Both the position numbers and the translations under genes were made by a program. From positions 372,001 to 436,000 of the forward strand of contig CP089451.1 of NCBI GenBank assembly GCA_026636295.1: a DNA stretch of 64,000 nt, in the 5' to 3' direction. The stretch's first letter is position 1. Every line of letters starts with the position of its first letter. Shown one piece after another: positions 19,440 to 30,595 of this stretch. Under the pieces are notes generated by a model. The model did no database searches. It saw only the letters and a program-made list of their open reading frames with translations, and had not been told where the DNA came from. Origin of the DNA: Medakamo hakoo. Taxonomy: Eukaryota; Chlorophyta; Trebouxiophyceae; Coccomyxaceae.

Positions 19440-21308
19440 TCAGCCCGCCCGCGCCGCCGCCGCGCCTGCGTCCGCCAGGGCGCCGCCGTACCGTTGCTCC
19501 TGCTCCGCCGCCGTCAGCTGCAACAGGCGCAGCGCGGTGGCGCTGCCGGACCCGCCCGCCCCGCCGCCGCGGGCCGCCGCCTTGGCGATGGCGGCCGTGA
19601 AAGCGTGCCACGAGCGCGCGGCCTCGCGCGCCCGCCCGCCCGCCCGCCCGCCGCCGCCGCCGCCTTCCTCCGCACCCAACCCCAGCCCGCCCCGCACCGC
19701 CGGCCACAGGGCTTCGTCCACGGCTTCCAACAGCAGGCGGACAGACCGCGGGCGGCCCGCCGCGCCGGAGCCCGGGCGCGGCATCAGGCGCGCCGCCGCG
19801 GCCGCGGGCGCGGGCGTGGGACCGCCGCCACCCTCCCCGCCACCACCAAACCAGGGCGCCGCCAGGACGGCGCCCACCACGTCCGCGCCCACGCCGTCGA
19901 CGGCCGTCCCGGGCGGGCCGCCAGGCCGGGACGCGTCGCCGAGCGGTCCCCCGCGGCGCTTGGCCAGGCCGGACGCTGCGCAGCCGAGCGACTCGGCCAG
20001 CTCGAGCGCGGCGAGCGAGCGCAGGGCGACGGCGCGCGCGCCGCCCGGGCCGCACCCGCCGGGCGCGTCCGCGCCCGCGGGTAAAGCCCGCACCGCGTCC
20101 AGGCGGGCACGCGCTCCCGAGACGGCGGTCGCCGCGCCAGACGCTAAGGCGCGTGCCTGGGCTGCCCACTCGGCGGGGGACAGGGCGGCCAAGGCGGCGC
20201 CGGCCGCGGCGTCGGCGGCGGACCCGACCAGGCGGCCCGCCGGATCCAGCTTCAAGGCGTGTGACCCGGCCACCACCCGCCACAGGCGGCCGCCGCGGGA
20301 CAGGGGCAGGTCAGCGGACGCGGGGGAGGGGGGGGACGCAGTGGAGGCAGCGCGCGCGGCGCTCTCGGCCGCCGCACACGCCGCCACGGCGTCCAGGCCC
20401 GCCCGCAGCGAGGCCAGGCGCGCCAACGCCGTCGACGACGCGGGCGTGGTGTACGGGCTGGGCCGGGCCGCCGCCGCGGACGCGGGCGATAGGCCCGGCG
20501 CGGCGTCGCCGCCGCCGCGCGTCTGGATGTCCAGCCCGGCGCGGACGAGCGACGCTTCGACCTCGTCGCCGGCCGGGCGCCAGGAAGAGGACGGGTGAGC
20601 GCGCCACGCGGCGCGCAGGGCGGCGGCCGCAGGCCGCGCCAGGCGGGCGTGGGCGCCCGTCCCGGCGGCCAGGGCCCACAGGGCCGCGCCGAGGGCGGGG
20701 GTGAGGGGTCGGGCGCCGACGCGGCCGAGGCAGGCGGCCAGGGCACCCGAAGAAAGCAGGGCGGCCACCGCGGCGCGCCGGGCTTCGGTGGGGGAGGGTT
20801 CGCCGCCACCGCCGTCTTCAGAGGCGCTCCCAGGCCCGGGCGAGGACGCGGCCGCGCCCGTGGCGCAGACGGCGTCGGCCAGGGCGTCGAGCGCGGCGTT
20901 GACGCCGCCCGGCGCGGGCCAGGGCGCGGGGGGGCGGCCGCCGCCGCGTTCCCGCGCCAGGCACGGCCGCAGGTGGGGTTCCTCGTCCGCGTCCCGGGCG
21001 GCCGCGTCGGCCGCGATGCGCAAGCCCAGGGTGTCGGCGATGGGGGCGGCCGCGGTTGCGGCGGCTGCTGCGGCAGCCTCAGCGTCGGCCGCGGCGCGCG
21101 CGTCGGCGGCCGCCGCGCCCAGCCGGGCCGCCCTCGCCGCCGCTTCTTCGGCCGCCCGGGCTTCCGCCCGGCGGCGGGCTAGGATTTCCGAGACGGCAGT
21201 GCGGGCGCGCTTGACGTCCCGGACGGCGGCCGCGGCGGCGGCGGCCGCGGCCGAGACGGGAGGCGGAGCCGCGAGGTCGGTTGGGGGCGCGCGTTTCGTC
21301 GGCGACAT
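19440..21308 (-). CDS. Hypothetical alanine-rich helical protein
   Basis: Single-exon frame of 622 residues from an ATG at 21308 (MSPTKRAPPTDLAAPPP). I do not recognise it. Residues 25-100 are Ala/Arg/Glu-rich with heptad spacing and probably coiled-coil (VRDVKRARTAVSEILARRRAEARAAEEAA). The rest looks like stacked Ala/Leu helices interrupted by Gly/Pro insertions, which suggests an alpha-solenoid; the end has SWHAFTAAIAKAA and ALRLLQLTAAEQEQRYGG. No signal peptide, membrane span or cysteine cluster. Long length, a clean stop and gene-like codon use support coding. It is divergent to the TPRA1-like gene 265 bp away. Confidence 0.6.
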   Translation of the reverse strand: MSPTKRAPPTDLAAPPPVSAAAAAAAAAVRDVKRARTAVSEILARRRAEARAAEEAAARAARLGAAAADARAAADAEAAAAAAATAAAPIADTLGLRIAADAAARDADEEPHLRPCLARERGGGRPPAPWPAPGGVNAALDALADAVCATGAAASSPGPGSASEDGGGGEPSPTEARRAAVAALLSSGALAACLGRVGARPLTPALGAALWALAAGTGAHARLARPAAAALRAAWRAHPSSSWRPAGDEVEASLVRAGLDIQTRGGGDAAPGLSPASAAAARPSPYTTPASSTALARLASLRAGLDAVAACAAAESAARAASTASPPSPASADLPLSRGGRLWRVVAGSHALKLDPAGRLVGSAADAAAGAALAALSPAEWAAQARALASGAATAVSGARARLDAVRALPAGADAPGGCGPGGARAVALRSLAALELAESLGCAASGLAKRRGGPLGDASRPGGPPGTAVDGVGADVVGAVLAAPWFGGGGEGGGGPTPAPAAAAARLMPRPGSGAAGRPRSVRLLLEAVDEALWPAVRGGLGLGAEEGGGGGGRAGGRAREAARSWHAFTAAIAKAAARGGGAGGSGSATALRLLQLTAAEQEQRYGGALADAGAAAARAG

Positions 21309-21573
21309 GGTTGAAAACGCGCTCCCCACGGACAGAAGCCGACGGCACGGCCTGCTCCCACTGTGTGCCCGGGGTTAAGAGGGCACGTGGGCGTGTGTAA
21401 ATGGGCGTGCCGCGGCTGGGGTGACCGAGCGTGCGCGCTCGAGAGAGAGACGCCGAAACGGAACAGGCAATGCTTTCCTTTTGGTCGGGCGCGTGGAACG
21501 AGTGCCGCCGAAGAGTGCGTTTTTTGCTTCTCATCACAATTTTGATTCTTCCGGCATAGCAGCAACGGGGGCG

Positions 21574-22667
21574 ATGTTGCCGCTGCTGTTCTCCAACGCC
21601 ACGGGCGAGCCGGGGCTGTGCGTCGACCTGGTCAGCCCGCACACGCGTCGCGGCGCGGCCGTCAACGATTTCGTGAGTTTTTTTGCACGCCTCCAACCCT
21701 TCGCCAGGGCCCCTTGTTTTTTTTTTTCTGCTCACTCACCGTGGTGTGCTCCCCAACCTCACACCCGCAGCTGGTCGGCGTCCCCTCCCTCCTCTTCCTC
21801 GCCGCCCTGGCCCTGCGCTTCAAGCCCGACACCCGCCGCCTGCGGTCCGCCCGTTCCCGCCTGCTGTGGGGTTTTTACGGCGGCGCCTGGGCGGCAGGGC
21901 TGTTGGGCGCGGGGCGGGCCGTCCTGCTCGCCGCGTCGGCGCGGGCGGGCCGTCGACACGCGGCCGCGCCGTCCATCAGCCCTGGAGCGTTGGACGTCGC
22001 CTGGCTGGGGTTGCGGTCCGCCGTCACCGCGACGGAGGTGGGCGCGGTGGCGTTCCTGGCGGCGGGTCACGTCGCGCCCACGGCGTCTGTCGTGCGCACG
22101 ACCGTCGGCCTGGCCGGCGCGGTCGCGGGCGCCGAAGCGGCGGCCGAAGCCGCGCTCGTCTGGCGGCGCCGCGTCCCGCTCTTTCGCTGGGGTGGCAAGG
22201 GTGTGCTGCCCGCTGGGAACGCGACCGGTCCCTCCCCACTCCCGCACACGGGCGACTTGAGCCGGGCGAAGTGGGGGTGGTGGGCGGGGCGGGAGGGCGT
22301 CGCCGCGGCCGCCTACAGCGGGCTGGTCGCCCTGCCTTCCTCCCGCTGGCGGGGGGTCCTCCCCGCCCGGCCGGCCTTTTACCGGTACGCTGCTCAGATG
22401 GCGACCCTGCACGGGCTGGCGTCCCTTGGCGCCGCGCTGCTGTGGGCGGGTGCGCGGAGTGTGGGCTATTGCAGCTCCGCGCTCGCGGGCGTCGGGCTGG
22501 GCGCGGCTTTCCCCGTCCTGTTTGCCGCAGCGTTCCTGGGCGACTTCTTTTCCGACACCGGACTGGACGCGGACGCGGCTTATTATAGTGAGATGCGGGA
22601 TGCGGGCTACTTTGGCGATGACGGCGGCGGCTTTGGCGACGGCAGCGAGGGCGAGCCTTGGTTTTAG
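21574..22667 (+). CDS. Multi-pass membrane protein, TPRA1/Tmemb_40-like
   Basis: Exons 21574-21672 and 21771-22667 (phase 0) encode 331 residues. At least six hydrophobic spans can be seen, beginning LVGVPSLLFLAALALRF. The order of spans, the LRSARSRLLWGFYGGAW segment, the GALDVAWLGLRSAVTATEVGAVAF segment and the acidic end resemble the plant Tmemb_40 family, related to animal TPRA1/GPR175. That family is seven-transmembrane with poorly known function. The short luminal N-terminus has an N-glycosylation motif (NAT). The resemblance is moderate. Its stop is 64 nt before the next same-strand gene. Confidence 0.6.
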
Positions 22668-22731
22668 AGAAAGGTGGAGAGGCGTGTAGGCACAACAAAA
22701 AAAGGGCAAGCATTGGTCGGTCTTTCCAAAT

Positions 22732-23220
22732 ATGTCCCACGCCTGGATTCATCGGTTGGCCGCGATCTCAGGCGCCAGCGCCGTCGGCATGGGCGCGGTG
22801 GGCGCGCACGCCTTCAAACCTGAGGTCTCGTCGTTTTTTCCCACGCGCCGCGCGCGGTCTCTCCCCCTCTACGACCGTGGTGGGTTTGCAGGCGTCGGGC
22901 CACGCCTCACGGCCTGTCCCACACACGCCCCCCCCACCCCCCCCCCCCCCCACACACACACACGCACACAGAACCCCGCCTACGCGGACGTCTTCCAGAC
23001 TGCAAACAAGTATCACCTGGCCCACTCCCTGCTGCTGGCGTCCGCGCCGCTGGCCGCGCGCCCGGCGCCCGTCGCCGCCTGCGCGGCCGCGGGCGCGGCG
23101 CTGTTCTGCGGGTCGTGCTACGCCGTCGCCCTGGCGGAGGACCGGGCGCTGGGGCGGGGCGCGCCCGTGGGTGGGGCGCTCTTGATCGCGGCGTGGGCGG
23201 CCCTGGCGCTGCCGGCGTAG
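22732..23220 (+). CDS. TMEM256 / DUF423 family small membrane protein
   Basis: Exons 22732-22824 and 22972-23220 (phase 0) encode 113 residues, the usual length. Seen: HRLAAISGASAVGMGAVGAHAF, then FQTANKYHLAHSLLLASAPL and two further hydrophobic helices. The GAxGAHA and A-N-x-YH-x-x-H-S motifs are diagnostic for the YgdD/TMEM256 family (DUF423). Function unknown; in animals a mitochondrial inner-membrane location is reported. The intron holds C-runs followed by CA repeats directly before the acceptor. Confidence 0.88.
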   Translation: MSHAWIHRLAAISGASAVGMGAVGAHAFKPEVSSFFPTRRARSLPLYDRGGFAGVGPRLTACPTHAPPTPPPPHTHTRTQNPAYADVFQTANKYHLAHSLLLASAPLAARPAPVAACAAAGAALFCGSCYAVALAEDRALGRGAPVGGALLIAAWAALALPA

Positions 23221-23272
23221 TGTGTGGCGGAATCGCGCGCGTGTAGAAAAAAAAGAACAGAGGCAGCTGCAC

Positions 23273-26264
23273 TCACCCCGCCCCCGCCCCCGCCGCCGCC
23301 GCCCCCTCCTCCTCCTCCTCCACGACGACCGGCACCCGGTTCGCCTCATCGACCACGCGCTGCGCTTCAGCCGCCGCTTCAGCCAGCCGCAAGCGGGCCC
23401 GCCGCGCGCGGCGCCGCTGGACGACCGCCCACAGCCCCGCAGCGGCGACCGCGGCGGCCAAGCCCTCCAGCGGGCTGGTGGTCGAGCCCGCCGGCGCAGC
23501 GCGCGGTGGCGCGTGCTGCTGGTGCGGCGCGCGCGCACCGCCGCCGGCGCCATCAGCGCTCGGTCCGTCCAGCCAGTCCGGCGCGGGCGCGGGCGAGGCC
23601 GGGCGGGGCGCCCCCGCGCTGCTCCCCCGGCCGAGCGTGCCGCCCGCACCCCACCCGCCAAACGCCCGCCCGGCCACCGCGTTCACCCAGGCCGGCAGGC
23701 GCGGCGCCGCTTCCGCCCAGGCCACGCCCCAGCTGAGCCAGGCGCGGGCGGCGGCGACGGGGCCGGCCGCCCCCCCGCCGAGCGAGGACGCCCGGTCGAA
23801 GTACCGCTTGGCCAGGTGGGCGTCGGGCGGCAGGCCCCCCGCCCCGACCGCGTGCATCCAGCCCAGGTTGAAGGCGGCCTGTGGGGACCGGGCCTTGGCG
23901 GCGGCCGCGTACAGCGTGGCGGCCCGAGAGGCGGCGTCAGAAGAGGGCGGGCGCGCCCCGGCAGCCGGCGCCGGCGGACGCACCTGGCCGGGCGCGGGCG
24001 GCGGCGGCGCGGCGCTGGAGGAGAACGCGGCGTCGCCCAACCTCAGCAGCGCGTCCGTGTTGCCCGCCGCGGCGGCGCGCTGCCACAGGCGGAGCGCCAG
24101 GGCTGCTGCGGCGGGGCGGGGTCCCGCAGCGGGCGGGACGGGGCCTGTCTCCGCGCCCGGCGGGGCGGCGCCCGCCCGGGCGAGCAGCCACGCCGCGTTG
24201 GCCGCGCCCAGCTCGCTCCCCGCCTCGGCCGCGCGCAGGTAGGACGACGTCGCGGCCCCCACGTCCCCGGCCGCCAGGGCGGCCGCGCCCGCTTTGAGCT
24301 CGCCTGCCAGGGCGGGCCCACGTTCAGCCACCCGCTGCAGCAGGCTCAGGGCGCGGGCGCAGTCGGCGGGCGAGACGGTGGACGCCGCAGCGGACGCGGC
24401 GGACGCGGCGGACGCGGGCGAGGCCGCGGCGCCGCCCTCACCCCCACCCCCACTCCCACCCCCGCCCGCGCCCGCCCCGCTCAAATGCAGCATCGCCAGG
24501 TTGTACTGCGCCAGGACGTGGCCCACGCGCGACGCCAGGCTGAAGTAGTGCCGGGCCTTGGACGGGCTGGGACCGGCCAGGCCCCAGCCGTGCGTGTGCA
24601 TGACCCCCAGGTGGAACCAGGCCTCGGCGGAGCCGCCCTCCGCCGCCGCCGTGAAGTAGGCCAGGGCTTTGCGCGCGTCCGCGGGCGCGCCGCCGACGCC
24701 CGCCAAGTGCAGGTAGCCCAGGCCGTACAGGGCGGACGGGTGGCCGCGCTCGGCGCCGCGGCGGAACCAGGCCAGCGCGGCGGGGGAGGCGGGCGACCCG
24801 GTCGCCGGCGTCGGGCGCGGCGGCGGCGCCTCGCCGTCCGCGGCCGGCAGCGCCGCGACGGCGGGCCCAGCCCCGCCCAGCCCGGCCGCCGGCACGCCTG
24901 CCGCCGCCATATGGCCCAGGGCAGCGGCCGCAGACGGGTCGCCCGCGTCCGCCGCGCGGCGGAGGTAGCCAGCCGCCGCGGCTTGCTGCACGCCTTCTTC
25001 CTCACCGCCGCCGCCGCCGGACGCCAGCAGCCGGCCCAACGCCCGGGCCGCGTCCACGTTGCCCTGGTCCGCAAACCACTGGTAGTGCAGGATTTCCTGG
25101 GCGCGGGACGGCCGGCGGGCGGACGCGCCCCGGCCGGACAGGAGGCGCGCCGCCCAGCCGGACCCTCGGCCGCGCCCGGCCCACGGCCCGCCCCCGCCGC
25201 CGCCCGCCCACCCGCCCCACGGCAGGCGGGCGCCCCAGGACAGCCCTCCCCCGCCGCGGTAGCCGCCCAGCCGAGGCCCCCGGTCGGAGAGTGGGGGCAG
25301 CCCGCCGGGCGAGCGGGCGGCGGCGAGCGCCGCGCGCGCGGGCGGGTCGTAGTAAAGCACGGCCGCCGCGCAAGACCGCGGCACGCCCGCCCCCGCCGCG
25401 TGGCGGGCGCCCAGCGCCATTTGGGCCAGGGTGTCGTTGGCTGCCGCGGCGAAGTACAGGTGCGCCAGGGCGGCCGGCCAGTCGGGCTCGGAGAGGGACA
25501 GGACGCCCGCGCGGACGGCGCCGGGCGGCAGCGCCATTTCGTTCCGCCAGTCGCGCGCCGCGGCCGCGGCCACGGCGCCGCTCGCCGCCCGCACGCCCGC
25601 CGCGAACAGGGAGGCCGGGTGGCCCGCCTGTGCTGCTCGAGCAGACAGCGCAAGGGCCAAGGAGGGCAGGGCGGCGGCCGGGACGCGGCGCAGGCGGGCG
25701 GACGCGGCCGCGGCCGCGGGCGCCCAGGCCTCATCCGACAGCGCGGCCGACAGCTGCGCGAGCGGCTCGGCCGCCCCGCCGCCCGCCGTCGTCAGGCCCG
25801 GCCACACGCCGGCCCCTGGGTCAAAGGCGCCGGTCTCCGGCGCGTCCGCGTCCAGGGACAGGCCGGCCGCGTCGGCCAGGGCGTCCAGGGCGGACGCGCG
25901 GGCGGTCGTGGAGGCGGCCGGGTCGCTGCTGGAGGGCGGTAGGGGGGGGGTGCGCGTGAGCGCGCGCGCGGGAGGAATGACGCTTTGCGCTTTTCACGCG
26001 CCGCCAGGGCGCCGCCTTTCCAGGCGGCTCGGGCAGTGGTGGGCACGCACGCACGTCGGCCACTCAACGCGCATCAACTCACCGGATGGTGGCCGCGTGC
26101 TTGAGCAGGGAGGCCGCCGACGCGCGGGCGGGCGCGCCGTCGTCGCTCCTCCCATCGCTCGCACTCGCGAGCACACCGACGGCCAAGCCCAGGATGAAGG
26201 CAGCCCAACAGACCAGGGACGCCCACGCCCGCCGCCTGTGGGGCCGGCGGAGGGAAGGAGGCAT
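23273..26264 (-). CDS. HRD3: ER-associated degradation component HRD3/SEL1L
   Basis: Exons 26264-26083 and 25928-23273 (phase 2) encode 945 residues. The N-terminus is a signal peptide or anchor (RRRAWASLVCWAAFILGLAVG). The luminal part carries SEL1-like repeats: LAHLYFAAAANDTLAQMALG, HYQWFADQGNVDAARALGRL, AWFRRGAERGHPSALYGLGYL, AYFTAAAEGGSAEAWFHLGVMH, HYFSLASRVGHVLAQYNLAML and, later, TLYAAAAKARSPQAAFNLGWMH. A membrane span near residue 880 (LEGLAAAVAAAGLWAVV) and a basic then acidic tail end the protein. Known: HRD3 scaffolds the HRD1 ubiquitin ligase and selects misfolded glycoproteins. Gly/Ala insertions lengthen the loops. Architecture and repeat order fit plant HRD3A/EBS5. Confidence 0.88.
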
Positions 26265-26744
26265 GAGGCGCGGAAGAGAATCGAGGCCGAACGCGCGCTC
26301 GGTGCCGCAGCTTTTGAGCGAATGCTTCCGGCCCCGCCCCCTCCAACCCAGCCGTTGGAACTGCTGCTCATGAGCCCGCCTCGTGCTCTCGACCCCGTCC
26401 GTCAAAAAAAGCAGCCTACAAAAAACTCGAAGAAGTCCACACGCGCGCTCCCCTCATCGCCAGAGGGGCCCAGCCACGCCATCTCTTCTTCCCCTGAAGG
26501 AGCACACACACGCACGCACAAACACACTCACTCACTCTCTCACTCACACACACCAAAAATGTCCGGGACAAGGGAGGAAGAAAAATTGCTCTCGCCATGG
26601 AAAAAAAAAGAAGAAAACACTCGTTCGCTCGCAATCCCCCCCCCCCCGCGCGCGCGCACACACACACACGCACGCTCACTCAATTGTTCTTGTGTTTATT
26701 GACCTGTGCACGCCGACCGGGGACACACACACACCCTGTGCTCA
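26265..26744. other. Intergenic with CA/CT microsatellites
   Basis: 480 bp between the HRD3 start and the AGPase stop, both on minus, so it holds the HRD3 promoter and AGPase 3' end. It has A-runs near 26402-26430 and 26600-26620 and CA/CACT repeats near 26505-26560 and 26655-26680. No gene is supported. Confidence 0.5.
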
Positions 26745-28453
26745 TCAAATGACCGTGCCCGGCGGGATGACCGAGTCTTTGATGACGACGAGGATGCCGT
26801 CCCGGATGACCCAGCCGTCGGCCTCCCGGTTGGCCTCGGCCACGCCGTCCTTGTTGACGAGCTCGCAGCCGGCGCCGACGCGCGCGTTCTTGTCGATGAT
26901 GGCGCGCCGCACCGTCGTGCCGTCGCCCAGCCCCATGGGCAGGCACCCGGGGACCAGGGCGCAGTCTTCCAGGGTCTCGTAGTAGTCCGACCCCATGAGC
27001 AGCGAGTCCTCGACGGTGCAACCCCGGCCGATGAGCGAGCGCAGGCCGACGACGGAGTGGGTGACGCGGGAGCCGGCCTTGACGACGCAGCCGTCGCCCA
27101 GCATACTCCGCTCGATGACCGCGTCCTGGACCTTGGACGGCGGCAGGAAGCGGGACATCGTGTAGATCGGCGCGCCCCGGTCGTAAAAGGAAAAGGCCGG
27201 GTTGGGGTCGGTGATGGCCAGGTTGGCTTCGTAGAAGGCTTCCACGGTCCCGATGTCCTCCCAGTACCCGTCGTACGCGTACGCCTGGACGTGCAGGCCC
27301 ATGTCCTTGGCGCCCGGGATGACTTCGGACCCAAAGTCGTTGGCGTCGGGGAAGTGGGTCGACAACAGGTCCCGGATGGCGGACGCCTTGGCGACGTAGA
27401 TGCCCATGGACGCGATGTAGGGCGCTTCCGACGCGCGGGCGGCGTCCAGGCCCAGGACGGTCGTGTCGACGCGCATGGCCCGGAGGGCGTCGCCCTGCGG
27501 CTTTTCTGCGAATTCCACGATGCGGCCGTCCCCGTCGATTTTCATGACGCCAAAGGCGGACGCGGCCTTTTCCGTGCAGGGCAGGGCGGCGACGGTGATG
27601 TCGGCGCCGGCCGCACGGTGGGCGGCCACGAACGCGGCGTAGTCCATGCGGTAACTGGCCGGGGTGGGGTGGGAGGGGAGGGGGTGGGAGGAGGGATGGC
27701 GGGGGTGTGAGAGCTTTTTGTAAAAAAACAAAAGGTCGGCGCGCGGGTCGCGGGGTCGCGGGTACCGCCCTCCCCCGCCCTCTCCGCCCCGTCCCGCGTC
27801 CGCCCCCGCCAAAAAGCCAAAACGCACAGGTGGTCACCAGACAGGATCAGGTAATCTTCCACGCCTTCCCGCACCGCCTCCTCAAACAGCCACAGGTACT
27901 GGCGCACCGCGTCGGCCGTGCCCTGGAACCACTGCTTGGACGTGACCGACTGCGAGGCCGCCAGCACCTCGACAAAGCCTTTGGACTGGTACCCGCCGAC
28001 GTTGACGTTGTACGCCTGGGCCAGGTGGCGGTTCAGGGACGCGGAGTTGAACTGGGTCAGCGTGTAAATCTTGTTGACGCCGGAGTTGATGCAGTTGGAG
28101 ACGGGGATGTCGATGAGGCGGTAGTTGGCGCCGAGCGGCACGGCCGGCTTGGCCCGCTTCTTGGTCAGCGGGTAGAGGCGGGACCCCGCGCCACCGCCCA
28201 GGATGATGCCGAGCACGGTGCGGGACATGTTGGGGTCGGCGTAGCCGCCGGACGAGACGGCGCCGGAGGCGGACGGCGCCTCGGCCGCGGCGGTGGGCGC
28301 GGCAGCGGGTGGGGGCGGAGAGGCGGCGCGCGGCGCGCGGCGGGGCGACGGGCCGGCCGCAGCACGGGCGACGTGCGCCGCGCGGCGGGCCGCCTGCCGC
28401 CGGGTCGGGGTGGTGGCGCCGGCCGGCGCGCGGAGGCAGCCGGACGTGGCCAT
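26745..28453 (-). CDS. ADP-glucose pyrophosphorylase small (catalytic) subunit, plastid
   Basis: Makes ADP-glucose from ATP and glucose-1-phosphate, the committed step of starch synthesis in the plastid. Exons 28453-27828 and 27654-26745 (phase 2) encode 511 residues. Residues 1-72 are an Ala/Arg/Pro-rich transit peptide. Seen: [124 protein letters not shown] and the C-terminal beta-helix with [10 protein letters not shown], ending IPPGTVI. These match small rather than large subunits and resemble Chlamydomonas STA6 closely. The cysteine-containing QTCL segment of higher-plant small subunits is absent. Confidence 0.95.
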
Positions 28454-29239
28454 GGTGGAGTGGAGGGAGGGGAGGGAGGGGAGGGCCGGGGGTGGGGCGG
28501 GCAGGAAAGAGAATGGGTCGAGCGCGACCGAGCACACACACAGACGGGGGGAGAGCGCAGGGAGGGCCGCCTGCACGGGTTTTGTGTTTTCGGGAAAGGA
28601 GGTCAGTGAGAGGCTGTCCGGCCGCGCGTGGGCCGGCGACCGGTGCGGGCCGCGCCCGTCGCCCAGTCCAGGGCGCGGGAGGCGAGTCTTGGACGAGAGA
28701 GCGCGCCGCGCGCGAGCGCGAGCGGTGGACGAGAGCGCGCCAAAACATCTCGTGTCCAGGACGGCGCCGTGGTGGACCGAGGATCAACTCGGTTCCGCGT
28801 GCTCGGCCAGCGTCCCAGGCACGACCGCGGAGCAAGAGCATGAGGTGTACCGGGACCTTGACAAGTCGCCGGCGCGGTCGCAAGCCAGGGGGAGAGGCTA
28901 AGACCTCACCCTCTCGCGCTGCGGCCGCGGCAGGCAGACCGCGCAGGGCGGCCGCGCCGGGGCGGGGGAGGCCGTTCCGCCCCTCGCGGACAGGGACGCA
29001 GATCGCGCCGGCACGGCCAGTGTGCGGGCAGCACGGGTGGTGCACGCCCCAGTCGCCCGTGTTCGGCCTCCCCCTCCCCCCACCACGCATTGCTCACCGC
29101 AACAGGCCGCAAGAAATAAGCGAGTGGCGCGCCCCGAGTGGCCCTCCAGCACCACCCGCGCGCCTCCCACCACCACCCGCCCTGCCCGTTTTTTGGTGCC
29201 TTCACGCCCAGCTACTACACATACACACTCACGTGGCCC
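28454..29239. other. Largest intergenic region; no gene supported
   Basis: 786 bp between the AGPase start and the stop of the next minus-strand gene. It should carry the AGPase promoter. Frames up to 421 codons cross it, but composition and lack of any protein-like motif argue against coding. No tRNA, repeat or known element was seen. Confidence 0.5.
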
Positions 29240-30595
29240 TCACGCACTCATGCTGCCGTCCCTCCGTTTCTCATCCCGCCTGGCTGCCCGCACCGCCGCC
29301 GCCACCTCTGCAGCGGGACGGTCGCCCAACCCAGTCAGCAGCGCGCCATACACGCTCGGCCGGCCCGCTGCGGCCGCCGCCACGTCGGCCGCGTCCGGCG
29401 ACTCGGGCCCCACCGCAGCAACAACACCCGCGACAACAGCGCCCGCGTCCAGGCTCCCACCCCCGCTCCGCACGGCGCGGGTGGGGAGGCGGTCGCCCGG
29501 CTTGGACCGCGGCTTCCTCGACCACACGATCCAGGCGGGGTCTGGCAAACCGGCAAAGCTCGAGGGGCCGGTGATCGGCTCGTACGCGGCGGGGAACGCG
29601 GAGCCGACGCCGGACGGGCTGGGGACGAGGTGGGCCAGCTGGCGGACGTCGGACGCTTCGCAGCGCGCCGCGCGTGCGATGGCGCGCCTCAAGCCCTCCA
29701 CCGTCGCCACCCTCACGCGCGGCAGCGTCACCACGGCCGCCGACGCGGGCAGGCCTGTCGCGGCGTCGACGGGCCCGCCTTCATACTCGACACAGCGCAG
29801 CGTCCGTCCCCAGAGAGCGCCGGGCGAGCGCAGCGACGCGGCGAGCAACGACGGCCCGCCCAGGTTGCGAAACACGAGCGCGCCCGCGGCGGACGCTTTG
29901 GCCAGGGCAAAGCCGCCGACGGCGGCGGCGCCGGTGGTGACGAGCTGGGTGGTGCGGGCTCGGGCGGCGGCAGCGCGGGCAGCGGCCGCGTCAGCTTCGG
30001 CCTGCGCCCGTGCCGCCGCTTTTGCGGCTTTGGCTGCGGCGGCGGCCGACTCGGCGGCAGCGCGCTCGGCCGCGGCCGCGACGGCGGGGTCCACAGGTTT
30101 GGCCGGTGCGGACGACCCACCCAGCAGTTTCGACAGGGCAGGCGGTGGCGGCGCCATTTTTTTGATGCCGCCAGCCGGGGGCGTGGTCACGGGTTTAGAC
30201 GGCGGCGGCGCTGGTTTCGCCGCCACGGCCGGTTTCGCCTTGGCCGCCTTGGTCGGCAGCGCTTTCGTTGGCGGCGCTTTCGCAGCCGAACCTTTCTTTT
30301 GCTGTGGCTGCAGGCCAATCCCAGCCAGCTGCTTCAATTTTTCGGCCGTCAGGCCCGTGCCATCCCACAGCGACGGCTGGGCGGGCGGGCTCGAAGCGAC
30401 GGCGGGCGGGGCGGCCAGGGCCAGAGCGACGAGCACGGCTGCGAGCGCGGCCTTTTGGCCAGGTTGCGGTGTCGGCGGTCCACCGCCGCCATCATTCCGT
30501 CGCGACGGCCGGGCCGCGGGCGCGGCCCAGTGTCGGCGCACCCGTCCATCTGAACGGGGTGGATGGTGCAATCTCAGATTGTCGCACGGGTACAT
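29240..30595 (-). CDS. Plastid-type hypothetical protein with possible bipartite signal
   Basis: Single exon of 451 residues from the ATG at 30595; an alternative ATG at 30670 gives 476 residues but would start 13 nt from the end of the preceding gene. I do not recognise the family. The N-terminus is basic, then RRNDGGGG...QKAALAAVLVALALAAPPAVASS, which looks like a thylakoid transfer signal with an A-x-A site (inference). A Pro/Ala/Lys-rich region (residues about 100-170), an Ala/Glu coiled-coil stretch and a possible membrane span near VTTGAAAVGGFALAKASAAGA follow. The C-terminal 180 residues look folded (LWGRTLRCVEYEGGPVDAAT, LPDPAWIVWSRKP). Confidence 0.6.
   Translation of the reverse strand: MYPCDNLRLHHPPRSDGRVRRHWAAPAARPSRRNDGGGGPPTPQPGQKAALAAVLVALALAAPPAVASSPPAQPSLWDGTGLTAEKLKQLAGIGLQPQQKKGSAAKAPPTKALPTKAAKAKPAVAAKPAPPPSKPVTTPPAGGIKKMAPPPPALSKLLGGSSAPAKPVDPAVAAAAERAAAESAAAAAKAAKAAARAQAEADAAAARAAAARARTTQLVTTGAAAVGGFALAKASAAGALVFRNLGGPSLLAASLRSPGALWGRTLRCVEYEGGPVDAATGLPASAAVVTLPRVRVATVEGLRRAIARAARCEASDVRQLAHLVPSPSGVGSAFPAAYEPITGPSSFAGLPDPAWIVWSRKPRSKPGDRLPTRAVRSGGGSLDAGAVVAGVVAAVGPESPDAADVAAAAAGRPSVYGALLTGLGDRPAAEVAAAVRAARRDEKRRDGSMSA

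Noticed and set aside
23222-25942. Plus-strand frame of 906 codons opposite HRD3
   Set aside because: Shadow of the SEL1-repeat gene; no motif in its translation and no start or intron signals.
28309-29574. Plus-strand frame of 421 codons over the AGPase 5' region and downstream spacer
   Set aside because: It overlaps the AGPase transit peptide and two intergenic stretches; composition is random-like and no homology or splice logic is seen.
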